Origin: Rhizobium sp. L43
GTDB lineage: Bacteria > Pseudomonadota > Alphaproteobacteria > Rhizobiales > Rhizobiaceae
Assembly (NCBI RefSeq): GCF_002531725.1
Contig: NZ_NWSQ01000036.1
Span: forward strand, 1-53,175
DNA length: 53,175 bases
Direction of reading: 5' to 3'
A model generated the notes under the pieces. The model made no database searches. It was not told the DNA's origin and saw nothing but the letters and a program-made list of their open reading frames with translations. Position 1 is the first letter of the stretch. Every line of letters begins with the position of its first letter. Both the position numbers and the translations under genes were made by a program. Positions 1 to 8,625 of this stretch are shown here, one piece after another.

Positions 1-66
1 ACCATCAAGCCTGACGAATGCGCAAACTACTTCACAAACGCTGGCTATGCTTCCGTCAAAACGTGA
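1..66 (+). pseudogene. IS630-family transposase, C-terminal end (cut by window edge)
   Basis: Frame 1 is open from base 1 to a TGA at 64-66 and gives 21 residues, TIKPDECANYFTNAGYASVK plus T. The pattern ECxNYFxNAGY is the usual C-terminus of IS630-type transposases (DDE superfamily). Only the tail is inside the window, so whether the element is intact cannot be judged. The terminal inverted repeat should lie shortly after base 66, but I cannot define it without the other end. Confidence 0.7.
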
Positions 67-273
67 AACGCTCTAGTCGTCACGATGTTGGAGCGACCCT
101 ATCGGCTAAGAGCAAGGCTCTCATCCGCTTGCCGGCTACAGGGAGAGGATTAGCGTGGATCGGCCTTTATCGATCTCATGCACTTGGCCGCCAGTCGAGC
201 AGAAATCGACTCCCTCTCAGCCGTTTACGGCAATTTCTTCTGCGTCCGCTTGAGCAATCGGCCGACAGGCCCG
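67..273. other. Gap between IS630 tail and CHASE2-EAL gene
   Basis: About 200 bases with no convincing gene. The short frames here lack a ribosome binding site and recognisable protein features. The right end of the IS630 element probably lies in the first tens of bases. Confidence 0.4.
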
Positions 274-3054
274 TCACGCAGCAAGGGTCCAGCTCGGCTG
301 GCTTGAAAGCGCAATCAGCGCGGCGGACGATTGCGGCTTACCAAAGAAATAGCCCTGGCCCTCCTCGCAACCCATCTGTGCCAGCATCCGCCACTCCGTC
401 TCGGTCTCTATCCCCTCTGCCACGACCTTGAGCCCCAGCCCGTGGGCAAGCGAGCCGACCGTCGCGACGATCGCGAGGATCTTGGGATCGTCCGCGATCT
501 TCCTGACGAAGGACTGGTCGATCTTCAGCTTGTCGAGAGGGAAGCCGGCCATATAGCTCAGCGACGAATAGCCGGTTCCGAAATCGTCGAGCGCGACGGC
601 GATGCCGAGCGCTCTGAGCTCTGAGATGACCGACATGACCTGCTCGCTGCCGTCGACAAAGGCGGATTCGGTAATTTCGAGATGCAGTCGCGAGGCCGGC
701 AGGCCGCTTGTCGCCAACGCAGCCTTGACCTCGGCAACCAGCTCCGGCCGGGAAAACTGGATCGGTGATACGTTGACGGCGAGATTGAGTCCATCAGGCC
801 ATTCGGCCGCCGCCCGGCATGCTTCGGCAAGCGCCCAGCAGCCGAGATCGCAGATGAAGCCGCTGGCTTCGGCAACGGGAATGAAGTCTGCCGGCGAAAC
901 CAGCCCGAACTCCGGATGCTTCCAGCGCAAAAGGGCTTCCGCACCGACCAGTTTGCCGGTCTTGAGATCCACCTGCGGCTGATACAACAGGAAGAATTCG
1001 CGGCGCTCGAGGGCACCGCGCATCTGCCGCTCGAGCAGCCGCGATTGATGCTGTCGCAGGGCGGCTACCGGATCGTAGGCGCTCCATCCGCTGCCGGCCA
1101 CCCGCTTGGCGTCGTCGAGCGCAATTTCGGCGTTCTGAATCCAGATGTCGGCGTCGCCGTTGCGCGCCTGGCTGGTGCAGATCCCGAGCCGGGCGGCGAC
1201 GTGGATCATCGAACCGCCAAGCTCGAACGGCTCTCTGAAAAGATCAAGGATGAGCTGCGCGCACCGCTCCTGACCGCACTCCTCGGACACCGGGATAACG
1301 GCCGTGAAGACATCGCCCCCCAGCCGCCCGACGAGGCTGATTGCGCCCTCCTCCTCCATCCGCGCGGAGACGGCCCTCAACACCTCGTCCCCGACATCCC
1401 GTCCCATCGCTGTATTCAGTACGGAGAAACGGTGCAACCCCAGCGCAATCACATGGCATTCGCCGTCGAGCCGATCGAGGCGACGACGGAATTCGCGCCT
1501 GTTCATCAGACCGGTCAACTCGTCGAACTCGGACAGGCGCTGAAGCTTATCTTCGTACCGCCGGCGGGCGGTCATGTCCCTGACGATCAGGCTGCCGATG
1601 AAGGATTTCGTGGCGACGATGCCGGATTCGCCGGGCCGCTCGACGGGCGAAATGGTGATCGCTGCCTCGAGATGCTTTGTCCCTCGCTCGGTTTGAAGAG
1701 AAAAACGCGCGGTGCAGGCGTGGATCGTGCCCGGCTGCGCCACATAATCCGAAGCAAGCTTGACGATGCGATGAACGAGAGAGGACGGGACCATCGCGTC
1801 AAGCGTTCTGCGCCCATCTGCCCGTGGCTCCAAAGCCAGCATCGCCGCGGCCGAGGCGCTTTCGTTGAGAATTCGGAACGCATCGTCGAAGGCGATGACG
1901 GCGTCGGCGCTGTCTGCCACGATCCTCTCGAGCAGCCGGCGCGTGTTGCGCTGCTCGGCATTGGCAAGCTCGACCAGGAACCGGCCGAAATCGACCTTCT
2001 CGTTCAACAACAGCAAGAGACCAACAAGAAGAATGATCCACGGCCGCACCGTGTGAATAATGAGAGCATGATCCTTCTGAACAAGGAAGGCCGTCACTTC
2101 GCCAGCGGCGACGATGGCAAGAGCAAGCGCCACAGCATGGGCTGCGGGCCGACTGCGCATTCCAAGGGCGAGCGCGATAACGGCTGCGGCAAAGAGAAGC
2201 TCCAGCGGCATCTGGTCGATGTCCTCGAGCAGCCGCTTCTGCAGGATCGTTTCGGAAGCGAGGATATGAAGCATTGCGCCGGGCAGCGCGCCATAGACTG
2301 GAACCGGGAAAATATCCTTCAGCTCGGTCGCATAGGCGCCGACCACCACCGACCGCCCTTCCAAGTCGCGCCTGCCGACCGTCCCCGCAAGAACATCCGA
2401 CAGCGAGAATGTCGGGACGCTCGCCGGGGCGATCGAATAATCGATCGGATAGGAGCCTGCCGCCCTGTCGAATTTCGCCAGCACTGCGGCAACGCTCTGT
2501 GTCGGCTGATTGTCGAGATTATCACCGAGATCGAACCGCCTGACCGTACCGTCGCCGTCGAGGCTGACATTGGCGAGGGAAAGCCAGGCATTCTCGGCGA
2601 AATCAGAAATCGGCCGCGTCACCACCGTCTGCGAGCCGGCTTCGGCGCCGAGATACTGCTTGAAGACCGGTAGGATCACGCCGCCTCCGGCATCAGCCAG
2701 AGCCTTGGCCAGCCGACCATCCTCGGCAGAGCTCGAGGGCGTGCTGAAATCGACGTCGATAAAGATGTCGCCGGCGCCTGCCGCAGTCAGCTTGTCGATG
2801 AGCTCGGCATAAAGACTGCGCGGCCACGGCCACGTGCCGACCGCATCGAGACTGCGCTTATCGATCGCGACATAGACGATATTTCCGGACGCCGCGCGTG
2901 GCGCTGCGCTGAAGCGCCAGCTCACCAGGCCATTGTCGAGATAATTCACGAAGGGCAGGACTTGCCAAGAGAGCGGCAGGCCGATCATCATCAGGATGAA
3001 CAACAGCCTGACTGGGCGCAAGCCCGACAGCCGAAAACCACGACCGCCCTTCAT
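274..3054 (-). CDS. CHASE2-PAS-GGDEF-EAL c-di-GMP phosphodiesterase
   Basis: 926-residue membrane signalling protein. Order: one N-terminal membrane segment (about 12-34); a periplasmic CHASE2 domain (about 45-275, with VAIDKRSL and WPWPRSLYAELI); three membrane segments (about 283-345); a PAS-like region (about 370-480); a GGDEF domain (about 500-655); and an EAL domain (about 675-915). The GGDEF signature reads GGDVF, so cyclase activity is unlikely. The EAL domain keeps its catalytic set (AEALLRW, EITE, LDDFGTGYSS, KIDQSF, VAEGIE), so c-di-GMP hydrolysis is expected. ATG at 3054 is chosen; TTG at 3057 is the alternative. It lies 46 bases downstream of the FecR-domain gene on the same strand and is probably co-transcribed. 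I infer that a periplasmic signal, perhaps relayed by the FecR protein, reaches CHASE2 and tunes EAL activity. Confidence 0.93.
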   Translation of the reverse strand: MKGGRGFRLSGLRPVRLLFILMMIGLPLSWQVLPFVNYLDNGLVSWRFSAAPRAASGNIVYVAIDKRSLDAVGTWPWPRSLYAELIDKLTAAGAGDIFIDVDFSTPSSSAEDGRLAKALADAGGGVILPVFKQYLGAEAGSQTVVTRPISDFAENAWLSLANVSLDGDGTVRRFDLGDNLDNQPTQSVAAVLAKFDRAAGSYPIDYSIAPASVPTFSLSDVLAGTVGRRDLEGRSVVVGAYATELKDIFPVPVYGALPGAMLHILASETILQKRLLEDIDQMPLELLFAAAVIALALGMRSRPAAHAVALALAIVAAGEVTAFLVQKDHALIIHTVRPWIILLVGLLLLLNEKVDFGRFLVELANAEQRNTRRLLERIVADSADAVIAFDDAFRILNESASAAAMLALEPRADGRRTLDAMVPSSLVHRIVKLASDYVAQPGTIHACTARFSLQTERGTKHLEAAITISPVERPGESGIVATKSFIGSLIVRDMTARRRYEDKLQRLSEFDELTGLMNRREFRRRLDRLDGECHVIALGLHRFSVLNTAMGRDVGDEVLRAVSARMEEEGAISLVGRLGGDVFTAVIPVSEECGQERCAQLILDLFREPFELGGSMIHVAARLGICTSQARNGDADIWIQNAEIALDDAKRVAGSGWSAYDPVAALRQHQSRLLERQMRGALERREFFLLYQPQVDLKTGKLVGAEALLRWKHPEFGLVSPADFIPVAEASGFICDLGCWALAEACRAAAEWPDGLNLAVNVSPIQFSRPELVAEVKAALATSGLPASRLHLEITESAFVDGSEQVMSVISELRALGIAVALDDFGTGYSSLSYMAGFPLDKLKIDQSFVRKIADDPKILAIVATVGSLAHGLGLKVVAEGIETETEWRMLAQMGCEEGQGYFFGKPQSSAALIALSSQPSWTLAA

Positions 3055-3100
3055 CAAGGACGGAAACCTTTCGCGTCGGCCGGCCGGGAAACCTCAGTCG

Positions 3101-4000
3101 TCATCGTTTCCCCTTGCCTTTGTCCTTGTCTTTTTTGTCCTTCTTGTCCTTTTTGTCTTTCTTATCCTGCTTGTCCTTATCCTTCCCGCTCCCGTTTCCA
3201 TTGCTGGCTGCATTCATGCTGCCGTTGCTGGAGGCATTATCGGCGCCATAGTGATTGCCGTTGCGGCCCTCGCTGCCGAAGGAGCCGGAAGCACTATCTC
3301 GGCCGCCCGAGCCGGCGCTATTGGAAACGGATGAAGGCGTGCTGGATGCCTTCGAACTCTCTGTCTCGGTCTGCCCGTTGAGCGTCGTCGCGCCGACGGC
3401 AGGTACTCTCGCCACCGACGGGGCGACCGCGGTCACCACAGGCGTCGAAACGTCGCCGGAAACCGTCATCCCTTTCACGCCGTCGACGGATGCGCCCTGC
3501 CCGGGCCCGACATTCGCCCTTTGACCGCTCGCAAACGAGGTCACCTGCACCAGGCCGCGGTTGACCGAAACCTCAGCCGCAGATTTCGAGACGGAGACCC
3601 GGAAAATCGTGCCCTTCACGACGGCCGCCAGGAAAGGCGTCTGGACTGTTGTATGCGGCTTGCTGCGTTTCTCGATCTCCAGATCGAGCACGCCCGCCTG
3701 CTCAACGACCTCCGTCTTCCTCTCGCCAAAGTCCGACGTGAAGACGCCCGCGACGGTGTTGGGCTGAAACGAAATGCTTTCGACGCCGCGCACCAGCTGA
3801 ACGCGTCCCCTTGGGCCGGTCGATATCCAGGCGGTGTTGGGGATGATGTCTCCCGCTCGAACCGCCACCCAGTTCCGCTTGTCGACGGTGAAATTCACCT
3901 GCTGGCTGGCCCTGGCCACTTGCCAGTCACCCTCGGCGGCATTCGCAGACCCTATCGCAAAAAAGAAAAGCACCAGAAAAAACGAAAAAACGCGAAACAT
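3101..4000 (-). CDS. Periplasmic FecR-domain protein with Lys/Asp-rich tail
   Basis: 299 residues. The ATG at 4000 is preceded by AGGAG at good spacing; the frame runs further upstream but without support. Residues 1-21 are a signal peptide ending SANA|AEG. Residues about 30-170 form a FecR-type beta domain (NWVAVRAGD, AWISTGPRGRVQLVRG, VQTPFLAAVVKGTIFRV, VGPGQGASVDG). Residues 225-299 are low complexity: Ser/Gly/Asn-rich, then a run of KDKK units ending GKGKR. Classical FecR proteins are inner-membrane regulators of FecI sigma factors, but no membrane anchor or sigma gene is seen here, so a FecI partner is unlikely. The next gene encodes a CHASE2 sensor. The same FecR/CHASE2 pairing recurs at 20916-26638. 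The partnership is inferred. Confidence 0.88.
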   Translation of the reverse strand: MFRVFSFFLVLFFFAIGSANAAEGDWQVARASQQVNFTVDKRNWVAVRAGDIIPNTAWISTGPRGRVQLVRGVESISFQPNTVAGVFTSDFGERKTEVVEQAGVLDLEIEKRSKPHTTVQTPFLAAVVKGTIFRVSVSKSAAEVSVNRGLVQVTSFASGQRANVGPGQGASVDGVKGMTVSGDVSTPVVTAVAPSVARVPAVGATTLNGQTETESSKASSTPSSVSNSAGSGGRDSASGSFGSEGRNGNHYGADNASSNGSMNAASNGNGSGKDKDKQDKKDKKDKKDKKDKDKGKGKR

Positions 4001-4595
4001 ATAATCTCCTAAAATACCAGCTGATGAAAACACTATCTCCTTAATTTCATTTGAATGATTCCAGAAAAACTCTCGCGAATTCGGCGATTCCCGACCTTCG
4101 CCGACGAAGTGCGGGCGCTTTAGCAAGACGGTGCCAGCCGGCGCATGCCACCGCAGGTATTCAACGCCGCACACAAGCAGCTGGAGGATGTCGCGCGGCA
4201 TGAACGCTATGGGGCTTCATCGATCGGGCCATCCGGCGTTCGGGACCATCCCACCATTATGTGTCGGAAAGTGTAGCGCGACGTCACCCCACCCACCGTC
4301 ATTCCTGTGCTCGTCACAGGAATCCAGTGCGCCCAAGTCCTTGGGCGCAGGAGACTTCCTTCATAGGCGTGTTCGATTCATTCACCGCGCAGACGCGCGG
4401 TGGCTGGATTCCTCTGACGAGCACAGGAATGACGGAGGAAAGGGGTGATCACGCGACACTCTCCCGGGGCAGCGCAAGATAGCGCGCCAAATGCCGGATA
4501 AGTGATACGCCACACCCACCCGCTTCCGATTGTCTTCCTGCCCGAAACTATGCCATGACCCATCCACCATCAGATGCAACGGAAAAAGGCGCGGC
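4001..4595. other. Intergenic region holding a palindromic repeat
   Basis: The first 180 bases are AT-richer and should hold the promoter of the leftward FecR-CHASE2 pair. A 136-base inverted-repeat element lies at 4298-4433 and is listed separately. The rest, up to the oxidoreductase start at 4596, shows no gene. Confidence 0.5.
4298..4433. repeat. RIME-like palindromic repeat, copy 1
   Basis: The ends are perfect inverted repeats of 19 bases (GTCATTCCTGTGCTCGTCA and its complement). Inside are two more palindromes, GCGCCCAAGTCCTTGGGCGC and CACCGCGC-AGA-CGCGCGGTG. A second full copy is at 44346-44486 and a partial one at 39370-39432. Family name by resemblance to rhizobial intergenic mosaic elements; not checked against a database. 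Confidence 0.8.
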
Positions 4596-5618
4596 ATGAA
4601 GAAGATCGGTTTCCTCTCGTTCGGGCACTGGACGCCCTCGCCTCAATCGCAGACGCGCTCGGCGGCCGATGCGCTGCTGCAGTCGATCGACCTTGCGGTC
4701 GCGGCCGAGGAGCTCGGCGCCGACGGAGCGTATTTTCGCGTGCATCATTTCGCCCGCCAACTGGCGGCCCCCTTCCCGCTGCTATCAGCCGTCGGCGCAA
4801 GAACCAACCGGATCGAGATCGGCACCGCCGTCATCGATATGCGCTACGAGAACCCGCTCTATATGGCCGAGGATGCCGGTGCGGCCGACCTCATCGCCGG
4901 CGGCCGGCTGCAGCTCGGCATCAGCCGCGGTTCGCCCGAGCAGGTGATCGATGGCTGGCGCCATTTCGGCTATGCCCCGCCCGAAGGTCAGAGCGAGGCC
5001 GACATGGCGCGCCATCACGCCGAAGTCTTCCTCGAAGTGCTGCGCGGCGAAGGTTTTGCCAAGCCGAACCCGCGGCCGATGTTTCCGAACCCGCCGGGCC
5101 TGCTGCGTCTCGAGCCGCATTCGGAAGGCCTGCGCGAGCGGATCTGGTGGGGCGCAAGCTCCAACGCCACCGCCGTCTGGGCCGCCAAGCTCGGCATGAA
5201 CCTGCAGAGCTCGACGCTGAAGGACGACGAAACGGGAGAGCCGTTCCACGTCCAGCAGGCCGAACAGATCCGCGCTTATCGCGAAGCCTGGAAGGCAGCC
5301 GGCCATACGCGCCAGCCGCGCGTCTCGGTCAGCCGCAGCATCTTCGCGCTCACCGACGACCGCGATCGCGCCTATTTCGGCTACGGCAACGACGAGGGCG
5401 ACAAGATCGGTTTCATCGACGAGAAGACCCGGGCGATCTTCGGACGCAGCTACGCCGCCGAACCTGATGCGCTGATCAAGCAACTCGCCGAAGACGAGGC
5501 GATCGCCGAGGCCGACACGCTGCTGCTCACCGTTCCCAACCAGCTCGGAGTCGCCTACAACGCCCATGTCATCGAAGCGATCCTGACCCACGTCGCCCCG
5601 GCGCTCGGCTGGCGCTGA
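4596..5618 (+). CDS. LLM-class flavin-dependent oxidoreductase
   Basis: 340 residues, luciferase-like (bacterial luciferase superfamily) TIM-barrel monooxygenase. The N-terminus MKKIGFLSFGHW and the stretch GADGAYFRVHHFARQLAAPF are typical of the family, as are IEIGTAVIDMRYENP and RLQLGISRGSPEQ. Members use reduced FMN or F420 and oxygen; the substrate cannot be told from sequence. ATG at 4596 is chosen because the match to the family begins there and a purine-rich GGAAAAAGG precedes it. It is convergent with the AraC gene, ending 3 bases from it, so no operon partner is visible. Confidence 0.9.
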   Translation: MKKIGFLSFGHWTPSPQSQTRSAADALLQSIDLAVAAEELGADGAYFRVHHFARQLAAPFPLLSAVGARTNRIEIGTAVIDMRYENPLYMAEDAGAADLIAGGRLQLGISRGSPEQVIDGWRHFGYAPPEGQSEADMARHHAEVFLEVLRGEGFAKPNPRPMFPNPPGLLRLEPHSEGLRERIWWGASSNATAVWAAKLGMNLQSSTLKDDETGEPFHVQQAEQIRAYREAWKAAGHTRQPRVSVSRSIFALTDDRDRAYFGYGNDEGDKIGFIDEKTRAIFGRSYAAEPDALIKQLAEDEAIAEADTLLLTVPNQLGVAYNAHVIEAILTHVAPALGWR

Positions 5619-5621
5619 CGC

Positions 5622-6446
5622 TCAAACCCGCCTGTACCTCGCGCGGAATTCGCGCGGGCTGCAGCCCTCGCGTTCGTGAAAGATCCGCGAAAAATAAAAC
5701 GGATCATCCAGGCCGATCATGGCGGCGACGGTTTCGATCTTTTCGTCGGTGGTTGCCAGCAGCTGTTTGGCATGGTCCATGCGCGCCCGAAGCTGGAATG
5801 CCTTGGGCGGCAATCCGGTTTCGAGCGTGAACCGCCGGCGCAACGTGGCCGGCGACATGCCGTGCTCGGCGGCGAAGGCCGCGAGATCAAGCGGCTGCAT
5901 CGCCCGCCGCCGCAGCGTTTCTACGATGTCGGCCATATCAGGCCTTTCCCGGCGTCGATCGGCCGCGCCGCTGGCCTGTCCGGCGGCTGATATGACGATG
6001 CGATGCAGCATCAATGCCGCCGACGCCTGGCCGAGGTTGGTATCGTCAAGCAGATCGGTATGAAGCTTGGCAAAGAGCCGCGACAGCTCATCGAGATGAT
6101 ACAAGGCGACGACCGGATGTCGCTCGGCAATCAGCCTCAGCCTGACGAAGTCCCGCGTGAAGGATCCTTCGAAAAGTGCCCAGCGCTCGTCCCAGCCGCC
6201 TTCGTCGGGGCCATAGGAATGCGCGCGGCCGGGAAACAGCCAGAAGAGCGCCGGTCCCGCCAGACTGAGGCGGCCGCTGGCGGCGGTTTCCAGCCAGCCC
6301 TGCCCGCGCTCCACCAGAACGACGGCGAAACTCGGAAGTTTCCGCTCCGTCACCGCATGGCTGGCATGCTGCCTGCCGCTGCCGGTGACCGCAAGTCCGC
6401 CGGCCGCGTCAAGCGGTGATCGATAGATGGCTTCGGCGTCTTTCAT
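5622..6446 (-). CDS. AraC-family transcriptional regulator
   Basis: 274 residues. The N-terminal half is a cupin-like ligand-binding domain (WLFPGRAHSYGPDEGGWDERW is characteristic of AraC sensors). The C-terminal half (about 175-272) holds two helix-turn-helix motifs, with AAFAAEHGMSPATLRRRF in the first and IGLDDPFYFSRIFHEREG in the second, ending SPREFRARYR. It is divergent from the phytanoyl-CoA dioxygenase-like gene at 6543 across a 96-base gap, so that gene is the likely target. The ligand is unknown. Confidence 0.92.
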   Translation of the reverse strand: MKDAEAIYRSPLDAAGGLAVTGSGRQHASHAVTERKLPSFAVVLVERGQGWLETAASGRLSLAGPALFWLFPGRAHSYGPDEGGWDERWALFEGSFTRDFVRLRLIAERHPVVALYHLDELSRLFAKLHTDLLDDTNLGQASAALMLHRIVISAAGQASGAADRRRERPDMADIVETLRRRAMQPLDLAAFAAEHGMSPATLRRRFTLETGLPPKAFQLRARMDHAKQLLATTDEKIETVAAMIGLDDPFYFSRIFHEREGCSPREFRARYRRV

Positions 6447-6542
6447 GATGAGCGAAAAGTCCAGCTATGGCTTTCCTCTATGTCGGCTGCCCCTGCGGAT
6501 CAGCTAAATAGCGGCAATCAAGTCAACCTAGGGAAGGCCGAA

Positions 6543-7466
6543 ATGTCAATTGCTGCCCAGACCGTGCAGGCCCGAAAGCCGGAATTTCCCCTTGCCGCCC
6601 ACGGCAGGACCTTGCCTGCCGAGCGGACGGGCTGGCTCACGCCGACCGATCCCGCCATCGGCGTCGACGCCATCCGCCGTCGCTACCAGGACGATGGCTA
6701 TGTCTGGCTGAAAGGCCTTCTGCCGCGGACCGATGTCATCGATTTCCGCCGCTGGGTTTTCGAGCGCCTCGCCGAAACAGGGCTGGTCGAGCCTGCAAGC
6801 GATTTTTCGCTGGGCATCGCGTCTGCAGCCGGCTTCGACAGGAGCCTGGCGGACCGGCGCCTGATGTCGCTCGTCCGTTCCGCCGCCTATGAAGGTTTTT
6901 GCGCGCAGCCGCCGCTCGCCCGCTTCATGGACGATTTCCTGCAGGGCATCTCCTATCTGCACAAGCGCAAGATCATGCGTTTCGTCCAGCCGGGATCGCC
7001 GACGGCCACGCCGGCCCACTATGATCTCGTCTATCTCCGCGGCGGCACCAGCCGCCTGGTGACCGCCTGGATTCCGATCGGCGACATCCCCGCCGAGATG
7101 GGAGGCCTCATCTACCTCGAAGGCTCGCACGCGCTGGGCATCAAGATGGAGGCCGAGTTCCAGGCCACAAGCGGCGAGCTTTCTCCGGAAGAGCGGATCA
7201 GCGCCTATAACCGCCACATGGCCGAAGGCGGCTGGGTTTCGAAGGATCTCCCCGATTTGGCGGAGCGCTTCGACACCCGCTGGCTCGCCGCCGATTATGA
7301 GGCCGGTGACGTGGTGCTTCACTCGCCCTACATGATCCACGCTTCGACCACCAACCAGGACCGCAGCCGACGGCTGCGCCTTTCCACCGACATCAGATAT
7401 CAGAATGTCGACGACGAGATCGATATCCGATGGAACAACCACTGGAGTCTCGGCGACATGCTGTAG
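6543..7466 (+). CDS. Phytanoyl-CoA dioxygenase family protein
   Basis: 307 residues, Fe(II)/2-oxoglutarate-dependent oxygenase of the PhyH family. The double-stranded beta-helix core runs about 110-290. The likely iron ligands are the His and Asp of THE-type motif PAHYDLVYLRGG and the distal His in VVLHSPYMIHASTTN, followed by an Arg-rich stretch (RSRRLRLSTDIRYQ) that should bind 2-oxoglutarate. ATG at 6543 is chosen over an upstream start at 6480 because GGGAAGG lies just before it. The AraC gene is divergent and probably controls it. Substrate unknown. Confidence 0.88.
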   Translation: MSIAAQTVQARKPEFPLAAHGRTLPAERTGWLTPTDPAIGVDAIRRRYQDDGYVWLKGLLPRTDVIDFRRWVFERLAETGLVEPASDFSLGIASAAGFDRSLADRRLMSLVRSAAYEGFCAQPPLARFMDDFLQGISYLHKRKIMRFVQPGSPTATPAHYDLVYLRGGTSRLVTAWIPIGDIPAEMGGLIYLEGSHALGIKMEAEFQATSGELSPEERISAYNRHMAEGGWVSKDLPDLAERFDTRWLAADYEAGDVVLHSPYMIHASTTNQDRSRRLRLSTDIRYQNVDDEIDIRWNNHWSLGDML

Positions 7467-7507
7467 CCCGGCTTCCCCACGCCCATTCGACAGAGCCCGG
7501 GCCATCG

Positions 7508-7624
7508 TCAGCCGATGCAGGCGACGGCGCGGATTTCGATGAGTTGATGCGCGAAGGCCAAACCACAACTCCAAGCCTTAACTCGATACAGGAGCGACGC
7601 GCACGGACCTTTCGCCTTGGGTGA
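7508..7624 (-). pseudogene. RidA-family C-terminal remnant
   Basis: On the minus strand, ending with TGA at 7508-7510, a frame reads LAFAHQLIEIRAVACIG. This is the usual last strand of RidA/YjgF proteins (compare LVEIEAVA at the ends of family members). Upstream the match breaks off within about 30 codons, with frame-shifted RidA-like text (ERSVRVAPV) in the next frame. No full gene fits before the LysR start at 7702. I read it as the scar of a RidA gene once divergent from that LysR regulator. Confidence 0.5.
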
Positions 7625-7701
7625 GCGTTGATGGTCCGAGCCTTGAATCGATCTCATGACTGATCGACTTATTCATGTAGCCGAACCGCTCGAGTTGCCT
7701 G

Positions 7702-8625
7702 ATGCCGCGCACGAACCTGAACGATATCCTGATCTTCATGGCCGTCGTCGATGCCGGAAGCTTTATCGCCGGCGGCCAGGCCATGGGCCTCTCCCGTTCG
7801 GCGGCAGGAAAAGCCGTCATCCGCCTGGAAGACAGGCTCGGCGCGCGCCTGCTCAACCGCACGACGAGGACGCTGAACCTGACAGACGAAGGGCGTGTAT
7901 TCTACGAGCACGGCTTGCAGATCCTCGCATCGGTCGACGAGGCTGAAGCGAGCGTGGCGGGCCGGAGCAATACGCCACGGGGCGTTCTCAGGCTCAGCGT
8001 TCCCGATGCCTTCGGACGGCTTGTCCTGCTGCCGCTGCTTGAAAAATATCTTCGCGCCTGGCCCGACATCCAGGTGGAGATGAGCTTCACCGATCGCTTC
8101 GCCGACGTCGTCGAGGAAGGCTTCGATCTGGCGATCCGGATCGGCCCGACGGCGTCGGACACCCGGCTGATCTCGCGCGCGATCGCCACCTACAGGACAC
8201 GGCTCTGCGCCTCGCCGTCCTACCTCATTGAACGCGGCGAGCCGCGTGATATCGACGATCTCGCAGCCCACGACTGCCTGATTTTCGCCAGCCGCAATCA
8301 AAGGCACGGCTGGCGTTTTCGCGGCAAAGGCGGTTCCTGGATCACGGCGCAGGGCCGCAGCCGCCTGAGGCTCGACAGCGCAGAGGCGATCCGCGGCGCC
8401 GCCCTGGCGGGGCTGGGCATCGCGCTGCTTCCCGACTTTCTTATCGCCGACGATCTCGCCGCCGGCCGTCTGCGGCAGGTCTTGCCCGACCTCGAAACCG
8501 ATGAGGCCAAGATCGTCACGCACTATCCCGACAAGCGCCCGCTGGAATCGCGCGTCCGCCGCTTCATTGACCTGATGGTCGACGAGCTCGAGGGCCAGGG
8601 TCCAGGCACGCCACCGCGACGCTAG
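7702..8625 (+). CDS. LysR-family transcriptional regulator
   Basis: 307 residues, normal LysR length. The winged helix-turn-helix is at about 5-65 (DAGSFIAGGQAMGLSRSAAGKAVIRLEDRLGARLLNRTTR), and the effector domain from about 90 (GVLRLSVPDAFGRLVLLPLLEKYL). It belongs to the CrgA-like branch by the RTTRTLNLTDEG motif. The likely former target, a RidA gene on the opposite strand, survives only as a fragment at 7508-7624, so this regulator may now have no local target. The downstream MFS gene is convergent and overlaps by 4 bases. Confidence 0.92.
   Translation: MPRTNLNDILIFMAVVDAGSFIAGGQAMGLSRSAAGKAVIRLEDRLGARLLNRTTRTLNLTDEGRVFYEHGLQILASVDEAEASVAGRSNTPRGVLRLSVPDAFGRLVLLPLLEKYLRAWPDIQVEMSFTDRFADVVEEGFDLAIRIGPTASDTRLISRAIATYRTRLCASPSYLIERGEPRDIDDLAAHDCLIFASRNQRHGWRFRGKGGSWITAQGRSRLRLDSAEAIRGAALAGLGIALLPDFLIADDLAAGRLRQVLPDLETDEAKIVTHYPDKRPLESRVRRFIDLMVDELEGQGPGTPPRR

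Noticed and set aside
916..2673. 585-codon open frame on the plus strand opposite the CHASE2-EAL gene
   Set aside because: It is antisense to a gene with full domain signatures; the translation is rich in Arg, Pro and Gln with no domain, as expected for shadows in GC-rich DNA.
3101..4000. Classical FecI-FecR-FecA iron signalling
   Set aside because: No sigma factor gene, no inner-membrane anchor in the FecR-domain protein, and no TonB receptor with plug in either locus.
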